Assembly: GCA_900315525.1 (NCBI GenBank)
Contig: OMZO01000028.1
Coordinates: forward strand, 1 to 44,729
Source of the DNA: an uncultured Prevotella sp.
GTDB lineage: Bacteria > Bacteroidota > Bacteroidia > Bacteroidales > Bacteroidaceae
Direction of reading: 5' to 3'
DNA: 44,729 bases
The position numbers were made by a program, and so were the translations under genes. Under the pieces are notes generated by a model. It did not search any database and was not told the origin of the DNA. It was given only the letters and a program-made list of their open reading frames with translations. Within the stretch, counting starts at the first letter, position 1, and each line of letters opens with the position of its first letter. Positions 25,275 through 33,985 of the stretch are shown here, in pieces.

Positions 25275-25307
25275 TTTGGCTGTGTGCGCAAAAAGTAGTA
25301 ATTTTGC
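25275..25307 (+). promoter_or_regulatory. Promoter of the etfBA operon
   Basis: TTTG (25275-25278), 20 bases, then TAATTTTGC (25299-25307). The etfB ATG follows 41 bases later. Confidence 0.7.
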
Positions 25308-25348
25308 ACCCGATTTTTAAAAAGGATACACATTATTAATTAATATTT

Positions 25349-26221
25349 ATGGCTTTAAAGATTGTTGTGCTGGCCAAGCAAGTGCCAGACACCCGTAACG
25401 TGGGTAAGGATGCAATGACTGCCGAAGGAACGGTAAACCGTGCTGCCCTACCCGCTATCTTCAATCCCGAAGATTTGAACGCCCTGGAACAGGCCCTTCG
25501 CCTGAAGGAGCAGAACCCAGGCTCAACAGTAGGAATCCTCACGATGGGTCCTCCACGTGCAGGCGAGATTATCCGTCAGGGACTTTATCGTGGCGCTGAT
25601 ACCGGTTGGCTCTTGACCGACCGTCTCTTTGCTGGTGCCGATACCCTCGCTACCTCTTACGCGCTGGCTACTGCCATCAAGAAGATTGGCGATGTGGACA
25701 TCGTCGTTGGTGGTCGTCAGGCTATCGACGGTGATACCGCTCAGGTAGGTCCTCAGGTGGCTCAGAAGCTGGGGCTGAATCAGGTGACATACGCTGAGGA
25801 AATCATGAAAGTGGAGAATGGCAAGGCGCTCATCCGCCGTGTCATCGACGGTGGTGTGGAGACCGTAGAGGCTCCGCTGCCCGTGGTCATCACTGTAAAT
25901 GGAAGCGCTGCTCCCTGTCGTCCGCAGAATGCCAAACTGGTCATGAAATACAAGCGCGCCACCTGTCCGATGGAGCGTCCTGCTGAAGGTACACCATACG
26001 ACTATCTGTATGACGAGCGTCCTGAGCTGACACTGAACCAGTGGAGCGTAGCCGACGTGGATGGCGATGTGAACCAATGCGGTCTTGCAGGCTCTCCTAC
26101 CAAGGTAAAGGGCATCAAGAACATCGTGTTCCAGGCAAAGGAGTCGAAGACTTTGACGGCTTCTGATGCTGATGTCGAGGGAATGATCAAAGAATTGCTG
26201 GAAGAAAAAATCATTGGATAA
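25349..26221 (+). CDS. etfB: Electron transfer flavoprotein beta subunit
   Basis: EtfB pairs with EtfA to carry electrons between an acyl-CoA dehydrogenase and NADH, ferredoxin or quinone partners. The 290-residue protein starts MALKIVVLAKQVPDT, as in the FixA/EtfB family, and has the nucleotide-binding stretch VGGRQAIDGDTAQVGPQ (about 120-136) and the AAPCRPQNAKLVMKYK family region. Length is slightly longer than the classical mitochondrial type and fits the anaerobe type. etfA follows after 6 bases. Whether this Etf bifurcates electrons cannot be decided by eye. Confidence 0.95.
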   Translation: MALKIVVLAKQVPDTRNVGKDAMTAEGTVNRAALPAIFNPEDLNALEQALRLKEQNPGSTVGILTMGPPRAGEIIRQGLYRGADTGWLLTDRLFAGADTLATSYALATAIKKIGDVDIVVGGRQAIDGDTAQVGPQVAQKLGLNQVTYAEEIMKVENGKALIRRVIDGGVETVEAPLPVVITVNGSAAPCRPQNAKLVMKYKRATCPMERPAEGTPYDYLYDERPELTLNQWSVADVDGDVNQCGLAGSPTKVKGIKNIVFQAKESKTLTASDADVEGMIKELLEEKIIG

Positions 26222-26227
26222 AGAGAT

Positions 26228-27253
26228 ATGGCTAACAACGTATTTGTATATTGCGAAATCGAAGGTACAACCGTACAGGAAGTATCTCAGGAGCTGCTGA
26301 CCAAGGGTCGCAAGCTCGCCAATGAACTGAAGGTGGAGCTCCACGCCATCGTAGCCGGTACTGGTATCAAGGGTAAGGTGGAGGACCAGATTCTGCCTTA
26401 CGGTGTTGACAAACTGTTTGTATTCGACGGCGAGGGACTGTTCCCTTACACCTCGGCTCCCCACACGGATATCCTCGTGAACCTCTTCAAGGAGGAGCAG
26501 CCTCAGATCTGTCTGATGGGTGCTACCGTGATTGGTCGTGACCTCGGTCCACGTGTATCGTCTTCATTGACCTCTGGTCTGACAGCTGACTGTACAGAAC
26601 TTGAGATTGGTGACTTCGAAGATAAGAAAGAGGGTAAGACCTACCAGAACCTGCTCTATCAGATTCGTCCTGCCTTCGGTGGTAACATCGTGGCTACGAT
26701 TGTGAACCCTGAGCATCGCCCCCAGATGGCTACTGTCCGCAGTGGTGTGATGCAGAAGGCTATTTACGAGGGTGAGTGCAAGAAAGAGGTGGTTTATCCT
26801 GAGGTTGCGAAGTATGTCTCTCCCGAGGCTTACGTGGTGAAGGTGCTGACTCACGAGGTGCAGGCTGCCAAGCATAACCTGAAGGGTGCTCCCATTGTGG
26901 TGGCAGGTGGTTACGGTATGGGCTCGAAAGAGAATTTCGACCTGCTGTTCCAGTTGGCTAAGGTGCTGCATGGTGAGGTTGGCGGAAGTCGTGCTGCTGT
27001 GGATGCAGGCTGGCTCGACCACGACCGTCAGATTGGTCAGACAGGTGTTACCGTTCATCCGAAGGTGTATATCGCCTGTGGTATCTCTGGTCAGATTCAG
27101 CACATCGCTGGTATGCAGGACTCTGGTATCATCATCTCTGTGAACAGCGATCCCGATGCACCCATCAACAAGATTGCAGACTACGTGATCGTTGGTACTG
27201 TTGAAGAGGTAGTTCCCAAACTCATTAAATACTATAAGCAAAATTCGAAGTAA
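26228..27253 (+). CDS. etfA: Electron transfer flavoprotein alpha subunit
   Basis: A 341-residue EtfA/FixB protein. The C-terminal FAD domain is intact, with GGYGMGSKENFDLL (about 223-236), GSRAAVDAGW, QIGQTGVTVHPKVYIACGIS, and SVNSDPDAPIN near the end. The N-terminal half has the Rossmann-like ETF domain with GATVIGRDLGPRVSS (about 98-112). Its gene is 6 bases after etfB and only 2 bases before the start of the acyl-CoA dehydrogenase gene, so the three form one operon. Confidence 0.95.
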   Translation: MANNVFVYCEIEGTTVQEVSQELLTKGRKLANELKVELHAIVAGTGIKGKVEDQILPYGVDKLFVFDGEGLFPYTSAPHTDILVNLFKEEQPQICLMGATVIGRDLGPRVSSSLTSGLTADCTELEIGDFEDKKEGKTYQNLLYQIRPAFGGNIVATIVNPEHRPQMATVRSGVMQKAIYEGECKKEVVYPEVAKYVSPEAYVVKVLTHEVQAAKHNLKGAPIVVAGGYGMGSKENFDLLFQLAKVLHGEVGGSRAAVDAGWLDHDRQIGQTGVTVHPKVYIACGISGQIQHIAGMQDSGIIISVNSDPDAPINKIADYVIVGTVEEVVPKLIKYYKQNSK

Positions 27254-27255
27254 TT

Positions 27256-28906
27256 ATGGCAAACTATTATAGCGATCATCCTGAGATCGGGTTCTACTTG
27301 AGTTGACCTGGGCGATGCCATCGAGAACTACAAGCAGATTCTCGACATCACCGGCGACGTGGCTGCCAATATCATTGAGCCAAACTCTGAGGCTGTTGAC
27401 CTCGAAGGTCCGCACCTCGAGAACGGCCGTATGATCTACGCCTCTAAGACTTACGAGAACCTCGACGCCACCCGTAAGGCTGGTCTGTGGGGTGTCTCCA
27501 TGCCCCGCCGTTACGGCGGTCTGAACCTGCCTAACGCCATCTTCTCGATGCTGAGTGAGATGATTTCGGCTGCTGATGCCGGTTTCCAGAATATCTGGAG
27601 TCTGCAGAGCTGTATCGACACGCTCTATGAGTTCGGTTCTGAAGAGCAGCGCCAGAAGTATATCCCCCGCGTTTGTGCTGGTGAGGGTATGAGTATGGAC
27701 CTGACAGAGCCCGATGCTGGTTCTGACCTGCAGCGCGTGATGCTGAAGGCCACCTTCGACGAGAAGGAGAACTGTTGGCGTCTGAATGGTGTGAAGCGTT
27801 TCATCACCAACGGTGACAGCGACATCCACCTCGTGCTGGCTCGTTCTGAGGAGGGCACTAAGGACGGACGTGGTCTGTCGATGTTCATCTACGACAAGCG
27901 CCAGGGCGGTGTCGATGTTCGTCACATCGAGCATAAACTCGGTATCCACGGCTCACCCACCTGTGAGCTGACCTATAAGAACGCCAAGGCAGAGCTCTGC
28001 GGTAGCACCCGTTTGGGACTTATCAAATATGTGATGGCTCTGATGAACGGCGCCCGTCTGGGTATTGCCGCACAGTCTGTAGGTGTGGAGCAGGAGGCAT
28101 ACAACGAGGGGTTGGCTTACGCTAAGGAGCGTCAGCAGTTTGGTGATAAGATCATCAATTTCCCCGCCGTCTATGATATGCTTTCTCGCATGAAGGCCAA
28201 GCTCGATGCTGGTCGTTCACTGCTCTACGAGACAGCCTGCTACGTAGATGTCTATAAGTGTCTTGAGGACATCGAGCGCGACCGCAAGCTCACTCCTGAA
28301 GAGAAGCAGGAGTTGAAGAAATATCAGCGTCTGGCTGATGCCTTCACACCGCTGGCCAAGGGTATGAACTCGGAATACGCCAACCAGAATGCCTACGATG
28401 CTATCTCTATCCACGGTGGTTCAGGTTTCATCATGGAGTACAAGAGTCAGCGTCTGTTCCGCGACGCCCGTATCTTCTCTATCTATGAGGGTACCACCCA
28501 GCTGCAGGTGGTGGCTGCCATCCGCTACATCACCAACGGCACGATGCTGAACAACATCAAGGATATGCTCGCTGCCCTGCCTGCTGATGCCAATGCTGCT
28601 CTGAAGGCTCGCGTCGAGAAGCTGATCCCCGTCTATGAGGAGGCACTTGCCAATGTGAAGGCACTGGAGAATCAGGATGCACAGGATTTCCTGGCTCGTC
28701 GTCTGTACGACATGACTGCTGAGCTCGTGATGAGCTTGCTCATCATCCGCGATGCCAGCAAGGCACCTGAGCTCTTCAAGAAGAGTGCTAACGTGTATGT
28801 CCGCATGACTGAAGAGGATGTTCTCGGAAAGTCCGCTTACATCAAGGCCTTCCAGGTTGAGGATCTCGAGCAGTTCAAGGCTGCTGAGCCCGAAGCAGAA
28901 GCATAA
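27256..28906 (+). pseudogene. Acyl-CoA dehydrogenase with a broken 5' end
   Basis: From the expected ATG, 2 bases after etfA, the frame encodes MANYYSDHPEIGFYLS and then stops (TGA 27301-27303 region). Coding resumes at once in another frame with VDLGDAIENYKQILDITG and runs intact to 28906. Relatives have about 25 more residues between these parts, so some 70-80 bases appear lost, of a length not divisible by three. The rest is a full acyl-CoA dehydrogenase, with the EPDAGSD and FITNG substrate/FAD segments, the GGSGF segment and the catalytic-base region IYEGTTQLQ. The first in-frame ATG after the lesion is at 27431; a GTG lies at 27359. A true mutation, an assembly error, or a shortened protein are all possible. 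It should be the Etf partner, oxidising or reducing a short acyl-CoA. Confidence 0.75.
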
Positions 28907-28914
28907 ACCACACA

Positions 28915-29274
28915 ATGGCTGCGCACAACGAACTCGGACAATGGGGCGAAAACCTCGCAGCTGAGTACCTGCGCAGTAAAGGCTACGTCATCATCGACCG
29001 CGACTGGCGTTCAGGCCACAGAGACCTGGATATCATCGCTGAAGATGGTGACGTAGTTGTATTCGTAGAGGTGAAGACCCGCCGCAACAACCTATTTGGT
29101 GAACCAGAGGAAGCCATTGACTTCCGCAAGCAACGGAGTCTGCAGCAAACCATCAACCACTACGTGAAAGCAAACCACATCCGAAAGGAAATACGCTTTG
29201 ACATCATCGCCGTCACGGGCACGCCAGAAACGAAGCCTGACATCCGGCATATTCAGAATGTCGCACTATTATAA
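28915..29274 (+). CDS. YraN/UPF0102 family protein
   Basis: A 119-residue protein with the restriction-endonuclease-like fold of UPF0102. It shows GQWGENLAAEYLRSKGY (about 8-24), then the core GHRDLDIIAEDGDVVVFVEVKTR (about 34-56), where Asp/Glu-x-Lys residues would form the metal site. The first acidic position is DLD where many members have ELD. Function is not firmly known; roles in DNA processing have been proposed for the family. It starts 8 bases after the acyl-CoA dehydrogenase gene, so it is the last gene of the etf operon, and a hairpin terminator follows. Confidence 0.9.
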   Translation: MAAHNELGQWGENLAAEYLRSKGYVIIDRDWRSGHRDLDIIAEDGDVVVFVEVKTRRNNLFGEPEEAIDFRKQRSLQQTINHYVKANHIRKEIRFDIIAVTGTPETKPDIRHIQNVALL

Positions 29275-29276
29275 GA

Positions 29277-29307
29277 AACGCCCGACCGTTATTGGTCAGG
29301 CGTTTTT
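29277..29307 (+). terminator. Terminator shared by the etf operon and the mutY operon
   Basis: AACGCCCGACC pairs with GGTCAGGCGTT through an 11-bp stem with one mismatch and a 6-base loop, followed by TTTTT. The mutY stop codon (29296-29298, minus strand) lies inside the right arm, and A-rich sequence to the left could give a weaker U-run for the minus strand. Confidence 0.8.
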
Positions 29308-30327
29308 CTCATCATAGAGACGTACCTGGCGGTAAAGATGTTCTACCAGTCGAGGCACTGCATAATCACCAAGTACAGCCTCATCCACCCAGATATAGTC
29401 TGGCGGTAGTGGGGGCTGTTCTTCAGACTGCAGCAATGCAAAGTCGGCTAACAACACCCGATGCGTAAGCACATGCTTCACCCCTCGTTGCAGAATGGTG
29501 TATTGCCCCTTCAACTGGAGCTTATGGCAATCAGTCGCCAGATACGGCTCCCAAAGTCCCTGCCAGATATCACCGGCACCACGACGGTGGATAGCCACCT
29601 GTCGTCCACACCTTATATAAATATATGACAGATGGCGTTCCTTGACCTTAAGCGTCTTCTGCTTGACAGGCAACTGCGCCACTCTTCCCGTACGAAGGGC
29701 GTCACAGGTCTCCATGAGCGGACATATCAGACAATGGGGCGACTGTGGGGTACACTGGATAGCACCGAAGTCCATGATGGCTTGATTGTATTCCGAGGAA
29801 GGGGATATGTCAAAGTGTTCTGACGAGGGCAGAAGGGATTGGGCGAGAGCCGCGAAGGTCTTCTTACCATCAGTGGTGTTGATGGGCGTATCAATACCAA
29901 AATGACGGGCAAGTACACGATAGACATTACCATCGACAACGGCAGCAGACAGTCCAAAGGCGATGCTACCGATAGCAGCAGCTGTGTAATCGCCTACGCC
30001 CTTGAGTGAGCGCAACCCTTCGAGCGTCTGCGGGAATCCTCCCATTTCGACGACCTGCCTTGCCGCATAATGCAGGTTACGGGCACGACTGTAATAGCCC
30101 AGTCCCTGCCATTCGCGCAACACGTCATCCTCTGTCGCAGCAGCCAGAGCTTCCACCGTAGGCCAGCGACGCATGAACCGTTCCCAATAATCCCAACCTT
30201 GTTTTACCTGAGTCTGCTGGAGGATGATCTCCGAGAGCCAGATGGCATAGGGATCACGCGTCTGCCGCCAAGGCAGGTCGCGCCCGTTCTCACGAAACCA
30301 CTTCATCAAAAGACTTGCAAACTCCAT
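29296..30327 (-). CDS. mutY: A/G-specific adenine glycosylase
   Basis: MutY removes adenine mispaired with 8-oxoguanine. The 343-residue protein has the catalytic E33 (SEIILQQTQV), the helix-hairpin-helix LKGVGDYTAAAIGS (108-121), the catalytic D132 (VVDGNVYR), and a 4Fe-4S cluster with C192, C199, C202 and C208. The C-terminal NUDIX-like domain (about 225-340) for 8-oxoG recognition is present. It is the last gene of a five-gene minus operon, 30 bases after serB. Confidence 0.96.
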   Translation of the reverse strand: MEFASLLMKWFRENGRDLPWRQTRDPYAIWLSEIILQQTQVKQGWDYWERFMRRWPTVEALAAATEDDVLREWQGLGYYSRARNLHYAARQVVEMGGFPQTLEGLRSLKGVGDYTAAAIGSIAFGLSAAVVDGNVYRVLARHFGIDTPINTTDGKKTFAALAQSLLPSSEHFDISPSSEYNQAIMDFGAIQCTPQSPHCLICPLMETCDALRTGRVAQLPVKQKTLKVKERHLSYIYIRCGRQVAIHRRGAGDIWQGLWEPYLATDCHKLQLKGQYTILQRGVKHVLTHRVLLADFALLQSEEQPPLPPDYIWVDEAVLGDYAVPRLVEHLYRQVRLYDEKNA

Positions 30328-30357
30328 TAAAAGTATTTTTTGGCACGGATTAAAAAT

Positions 30358-31593
30358 TTATAATTTACCTTGCTCACCGAGATAGCTGTCTTTGAAGCCC
30401 AGGAAATAAAGCACTCCGTCGAGACCGATGGTGTTGATGCTCTGCTCCGCATTAGCCACCACACGGGGCTTCGCATGGAAGGCAATACCCAGACCAGCCT
30501 CAGTAATCATCGGCAGGTCGTTGGCACCATCACCCACAGCAATGGTCTGGGCGAGATTCACCTTCTCCACCTGTGCTATCAGTTTCAACAACTCTGCCTT
30601 GCGATGACCATCAACAATCTCCCCGACATAGCGACCGGTAAGTTTACCATCCTCGCCGATTTCCAGTTCATTGGCATACACATAGTCTATGCCATAGCGA
30701 CGCTGCAGATATTCTCCGAAATAAGTAAAACCACCAGAAAGGATGGCTATCTTATAGCCACAGGTCTTGAGAATCGACATCAGACGATCCACACCCTCGG
30801 TGATGGGCAGATGCTCGGCGATATCCTGCATCACGCTCACGTCGAGCCCTTTCAGCAGGGCCACACGCCGGGTAAAGCTCTCCTTGAAGTCGATCTCTCC
30901 GCGCATCGCACTCTCAGTAATGGCTCTCACCTCGGCACCTACGCCATTGCGTTCCGCTAGTTCATCGATACACTCGGTCTGTATCAGCGTGGAGTCCATA
31001 TCGAAACAGATCAGGCGGCGCATGCGGCGGAACATATCATCCTTCTGGAAAGAGAAGTCGATCTCCATCTCCTGCGAGAGTTTCATGAGCTTCGACTGCA
31101 TCTCCTGACGGTTGGTAGGTTCGCCACGCAGGGAGAACTGGATGCAGGCACGCGTATGTTTGCCTGGATTCTTGATGCTCTTACGACCTGTCAGTCGAAG
31201 GATGGAGTCGATATTCAGTCCCTGGTCGGCAAGGATACGTGTAGCACCTTCTATCTGGCGTGCCTCCAACTGACGACCCAACACCATGAGGATATAGCGG
31301 TTCTTGCCCTGATGACCCACCCAGTCTTCGTACTCATCGTCGGTAATGGGTGAGAATCCGATGTTCACATTCAACTCCGTCGCCTTGAAGAGCAGTTCTT
31401 TCATGACCTGTCCGGAGTTCATCTCGTCCATACGGATCAAGATACCCAACGATAGCGTAGAGTGGATGTCAGCCTGACCGATATCCAGAATCTGTGCATC
31501 ATACTTGGCGAGGATGCCCATAATCGAAGCCGTCAGTCCGGGGCGATCTTGACCTGTGATCCTGACGAGTATTTGCTCTTGCTTTAACTTCAT
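30358..31593 (-). CDS. serB: Phosphoserine phosphatase with N-terminal ACT domains
   Basis: SerB carries out the last step of serine synthesis. The 411-residue protein begins with two ACT-type regulatory domains (about 5-85 and 98-180; VRITGQDRPGLTASI is the first signature), which may sense amino acids. The HAD phosphatase domain has nucleophile D198 and acid D200 in FDMDSTL, the LSGGF motif II, and VGDGANDLPM as motif IV. This ACT-SerB layout is common in Bacteroidota. It lies 36 bases after the MscS gene and 30 bases before mutY without a promoter box of its own, so it is read from the operon. Confidence 0.95.
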   Translation of the reverse strand: MKLKQEQILVRITGQDRPGLTASIMGILAKYDAQILDIGQADIHSTLSLGILIRMDEMNSGQVMKELLFKATELNVNIGFSPITDDEYEDWVGHQGKNRYILMVLGRQLEARQIEGATRILADQGLNIDSILRLTGRKSIKNPGKHTRACIQFSLRGEPTNRQEMQSKLMKLSQEMEIDFSFQKDDMFRRMRRLICFDMDSTLIQTECIDELAERNGVGAEVRAITESAMRGEIDFKESFTRRVALLKGLDVSVMQDIAEHLPITEGVDRLMSILKTCGYKIAILSGGFTYFGEYLQRRYGIDYVYANELEIGEDGKLTGRYVGEIVDGHRKAELLKLIAQVEKVNLAQTIAVGDGANDLPMITEAGLGIAFHAKPRVVANAEQSINTIGLDGVLYFLGFKDSYLGEQGKL

Positions 31594-31629
31594 GACAATT
31601 ACTTACTAGGGTTTTACGGATTAATATGA

Positions 31630-32751
31630 TTATGACGATCCCTGTTCAGGGAATTGCTGATAGATACGAAGGCCATAGTCGGCACTCTTCGCGTAGATAT
31701 ATTCAACGATATCACTCGTGTCGTGCTCATAAGAATAGACATCCTTGGCATGAAGCCAGAAGATAAACTCCAAACAACAGCCATACGGCTGCAAGGACTC
31801 AGACTGCTTTACCAACGGACTCCTGTCGCCCATGACCTTGGGGTTCTCTTTCAGCCAATCTTCTATATGACGGCGGAACTTCGTGATATTAGCCACCCCG
31901 TCTTCATCGACCTTGAGGGATCGGAAATCGTAATAGACCTTACGCACTTGCTTGCGCCCCTCGTTTTCCACCATGCCCTGCCAATTCTGAAAGGCACCAT
32001 CCACAAGCATCTGAGGTGTTACGGTAACGATGGTGTTATCGAAGTTACGCACCTTCACCATCGTCAGTGATATTTCCTCCACCTTACCGTTTGCGCCAGC
32101 ATTGGGGACCGTTATCCAGTCACCGATATGCAGCATATCATTAGAGGTGAGACGGATGCCTGCTACCAGTCCCTTGATGGTATCCTGAAAGGCGAGCATC
32201 AGGATGGCCGAAGCGGCACCAAGACCAGCAAAGAGCGTGGCAGGACTCTTGTCGATGATGATGGCAACCACCACAATCACACTGACAAAGACCATCACGA
32301 TCTTCAGCACGCTACAGATACTATAAAGATACTGTTGACGGGCGGTACGGGTACCGTTTTCCAACAGGCGGAAGGAGTCGATGAACACGATGATCGTGCG
32401 GACAGCCATGATGGTAAAGTAGATAGCTGTCAGACGGCCCACAATGTCTTCCACCTTCGGGAATTCATAGAACACATGGGGCAGCAGCACCCAGATGACG
32501 ATAGCGGGGATGATGCGGCTGGCAGAATTCAGCACACGCTCATTGAAAATGACATCATCCCACTCGACATCCGTCTTGCGTGTAATCTTTAGCAGGATTG
32601 GTACCACAAATTGTCGGCAAAGCCAACCTGTCAGCCAAGCCAGCACGAAGGCAGAGATGACCAGAATGCCATAGCGCACGACGGCGACGCTATCACCTGA
32701 CAGTCCTGTCAGACTGATCATCTGTTCGAGGTATATCTTGATCTGTTCCAT
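31630..32751 (-). CDS. Mechanosensitive ion channel, MscS family (YbdG-like)
   Basis: A 373-residue inner-membrane channel that should open under membrane tension. Several membrane helices occupy residues 25-185; the pore-lining helix is around LFAGLGAASAILMLAFQDTIKGLVAGI (about 172-198), with the Gly/Ala packing seen in MscS. The beta domain follows (GDWITVPNAGANGKVEEISLTMVKVRNFDN). Length and the Trp-rich C-terminal region fit the YbdG/MscM subgroup. It begins 3 bases after dacB. Confidence 0.9.
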   Translation of the reverse strand: MEQIKIYLEQMISLTGLSGDSVAVVRYGILVISAFVLAWLTGWLCRQFVVPILLKITRKTDVEWDDVIFNERVLNSASRIIPAIVIWVLLPHVFYEFPKVEDIVGRLTAIYFTIMAVRTIIVFIDSFRLLENGTRTARQQYLYSICSVLKIVMVFVSVIVVVAIIIDKSPATLFAGLGAASAILMLAFQDTIKGLVAGIRLTSNDMLHIGDWITVPNAGANGKVEEISLTMVKVRNFDNTIVTVTPQMLVDGAFQNWQGMVENEGRKQVRKVYYDFRSLKVDEDGVANITKFRRHIEDWLKENPKVMGDRSPLVKQSESLQPYGCCLEFIFWLHAKDVYSYEHDTSDIVEYIYAKSADYGLRIYQQFPEQGSS

Positions 32752-32754
32752 ATC

Positions 32755-33969
32755 CTATCGTTCACAAAGAGCCCTGCACACACGGTCCTGGAAACCTCGT
32801 CCGTCGGCATGTTTCATCACGCCCTGATTGATGATGCAGAAAGCAATCACATGATTGTTTGCCGCTGTCAGATAACCAGCCAGCGACGAGATACCTGATA
32901 ACGTTCCGGTCTTTGCCTTCACACGTCCGTTAGTCACAGGCTCGGTCATGCGTTTCTTCAGCGTTCCGTCCTGTCCTGCTATTGGCAATGACGGATAGAG
33001 GTTCATGAAAATATTAGTGTTGCGGTAAGCATAGATCAGCAGGCGAGTCAGGAGCTCGGGCGTCACATAGTTGTAGAGTGAGAGTCCACTACCGTCGGCA
33101 ATCCTATACTGCACATTCTGAACCCCTGCCTTTGACAGTATTTTCTTCTCGATCTGACGGGCATGAGCAGCCTTAGCCGGACGCACACCCTGCGAGGCGG
33201 CAATCTGGTAGAACACAGATTCGGCATACAGGTTGTCACTATCCTTCAGCATCGGATAGAGGATATCGCGCAGTGAGTGGTTCACGCTGCAGATGGTCAG
33301 CGTCTCCTTTGGCAGACTGCCTGTCGTACAGGGTGCATCCAAGGCAATACCCACGTCACGAAGCCGCTGAGAGAAAACACTCATGAATTCGTTTTTCCGT
33401 GATACAAGCAACGGCGACAGCTGTGGGTTGTCATCATCCCAGCACCACCCTTCACCCAGCAGATCAGCATCCTTGAAGCCATCGACGGCCACTAACTGTC
33501 CGTGGATAGAATCTATACCAAGGGCACGCACGCTCTCCACAAAGGCATTCATGCTGTCATCGTCAAACATCGGGTCCAGACAACCGACGCAGTATAAGTC
33601 ACCTGTCAGTACACTGTCTTTCACCGCACCTTTATAACGAAGGGTGGTGCGATACTGGTAATTTCCCCCCAGCACGTCGATGGCCGTCACCGCAGTCACC
33701 AGCTTCATCGTAGAGGCCGGTCTCATCAGTTGCCGTTCCCCATGACGATAGAGCACGGAATCCGCCGTCAGGTCATAAACCATCAAGCCTAGCTGGGTGG
33801 TCTCCAGCAGCGGGTCTTGCATCAGCGTGTCGAGTCTTGCCTGGACATTCTGGGGCCAAGGCAACACGATGGCTACCGAGTCTTGTGGGTTATTACTAAA
33901 TGTATCGGTCTGCGCATGCAGACCGACTATGGAACAGACCGCAAAAAGGGTCGTTACAATTTTCTTCAT
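32755..33969 (-). CDS. dacB: D-alanyl-D-alanine carboxypeptidase/endopeptidase (PBP4, peptidase S13)
   Basis: A 404-residue periplasmic enzyme that trims or opens peptidoglycan peptides. It has a signal peptide ending near LHAQ (17-20) and the three penicillin-binding motifs: S86-T-M-K89, S244-D-N246 and K353-T-G355. A long insertion between the first two motifs is typical of S13 enzymes. It sits 16 bases after the CarboxypepD_reg-like gene and 3 bases before the MscS gene, grouping three envelope genes together. Confidence 0.94.
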   Translation of the reverse strand: MKKIVTTLFAVCSIVGLHAQTDTFSNNPQDSVAIVLPWPQNVQARLDTLMQDPLLETTQLGLMVYDLTADSVLYRHGERQLMRPASTMKLVTAVTAIDVLGGNYQYRTTLRYKGAVKDSVLTGDLYCVGCLDPMFDDDSMNAFVESVRALGIDSIHGQLVAVDGFKDADLLGEGWCWDDDNPQLSPLLVSRKNEFMSVFSQRLRDVGIALDAPCTTGSLPKETLTICSVNHSLRDILYPMLKDSDNLYAESVFYQIAASQGVRPAKAAHARQIEKKILSKAGVQNVQYRIADGSGLSLYNYVTPELLTRLLIYAYRNTNIFMNLYPSLPIAGQDGTLKKRMTEPVTNGRVKAKTGTLSGISSLAGYLTAANNHVIAFCIINQGVMKHADGRGFQDRVCRALCER

Positions 33970-33985
33970 TGTCTGTCTTTCTGTC

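Noticed and set aside
25173-25298. A 41-codon cysteine-containing frame directly after the second secreted protein
   Set aside because: It consists largely of the inverted repeat and the etf promoter, ends within the promoter, and shows no coding character beyond an open frame.
25523-26464. A 313-codon open frame antisense to etfB and etfA, plus others antisense at 26564-27241 and 27254-27949
   Set aside because: They lie fully opposite conserved Etf and acyl-CoA dehydrogenase coding sequence, have no promoter box or recognisable family, and are the expected by-product of the codon bias of these highly expressed genes.
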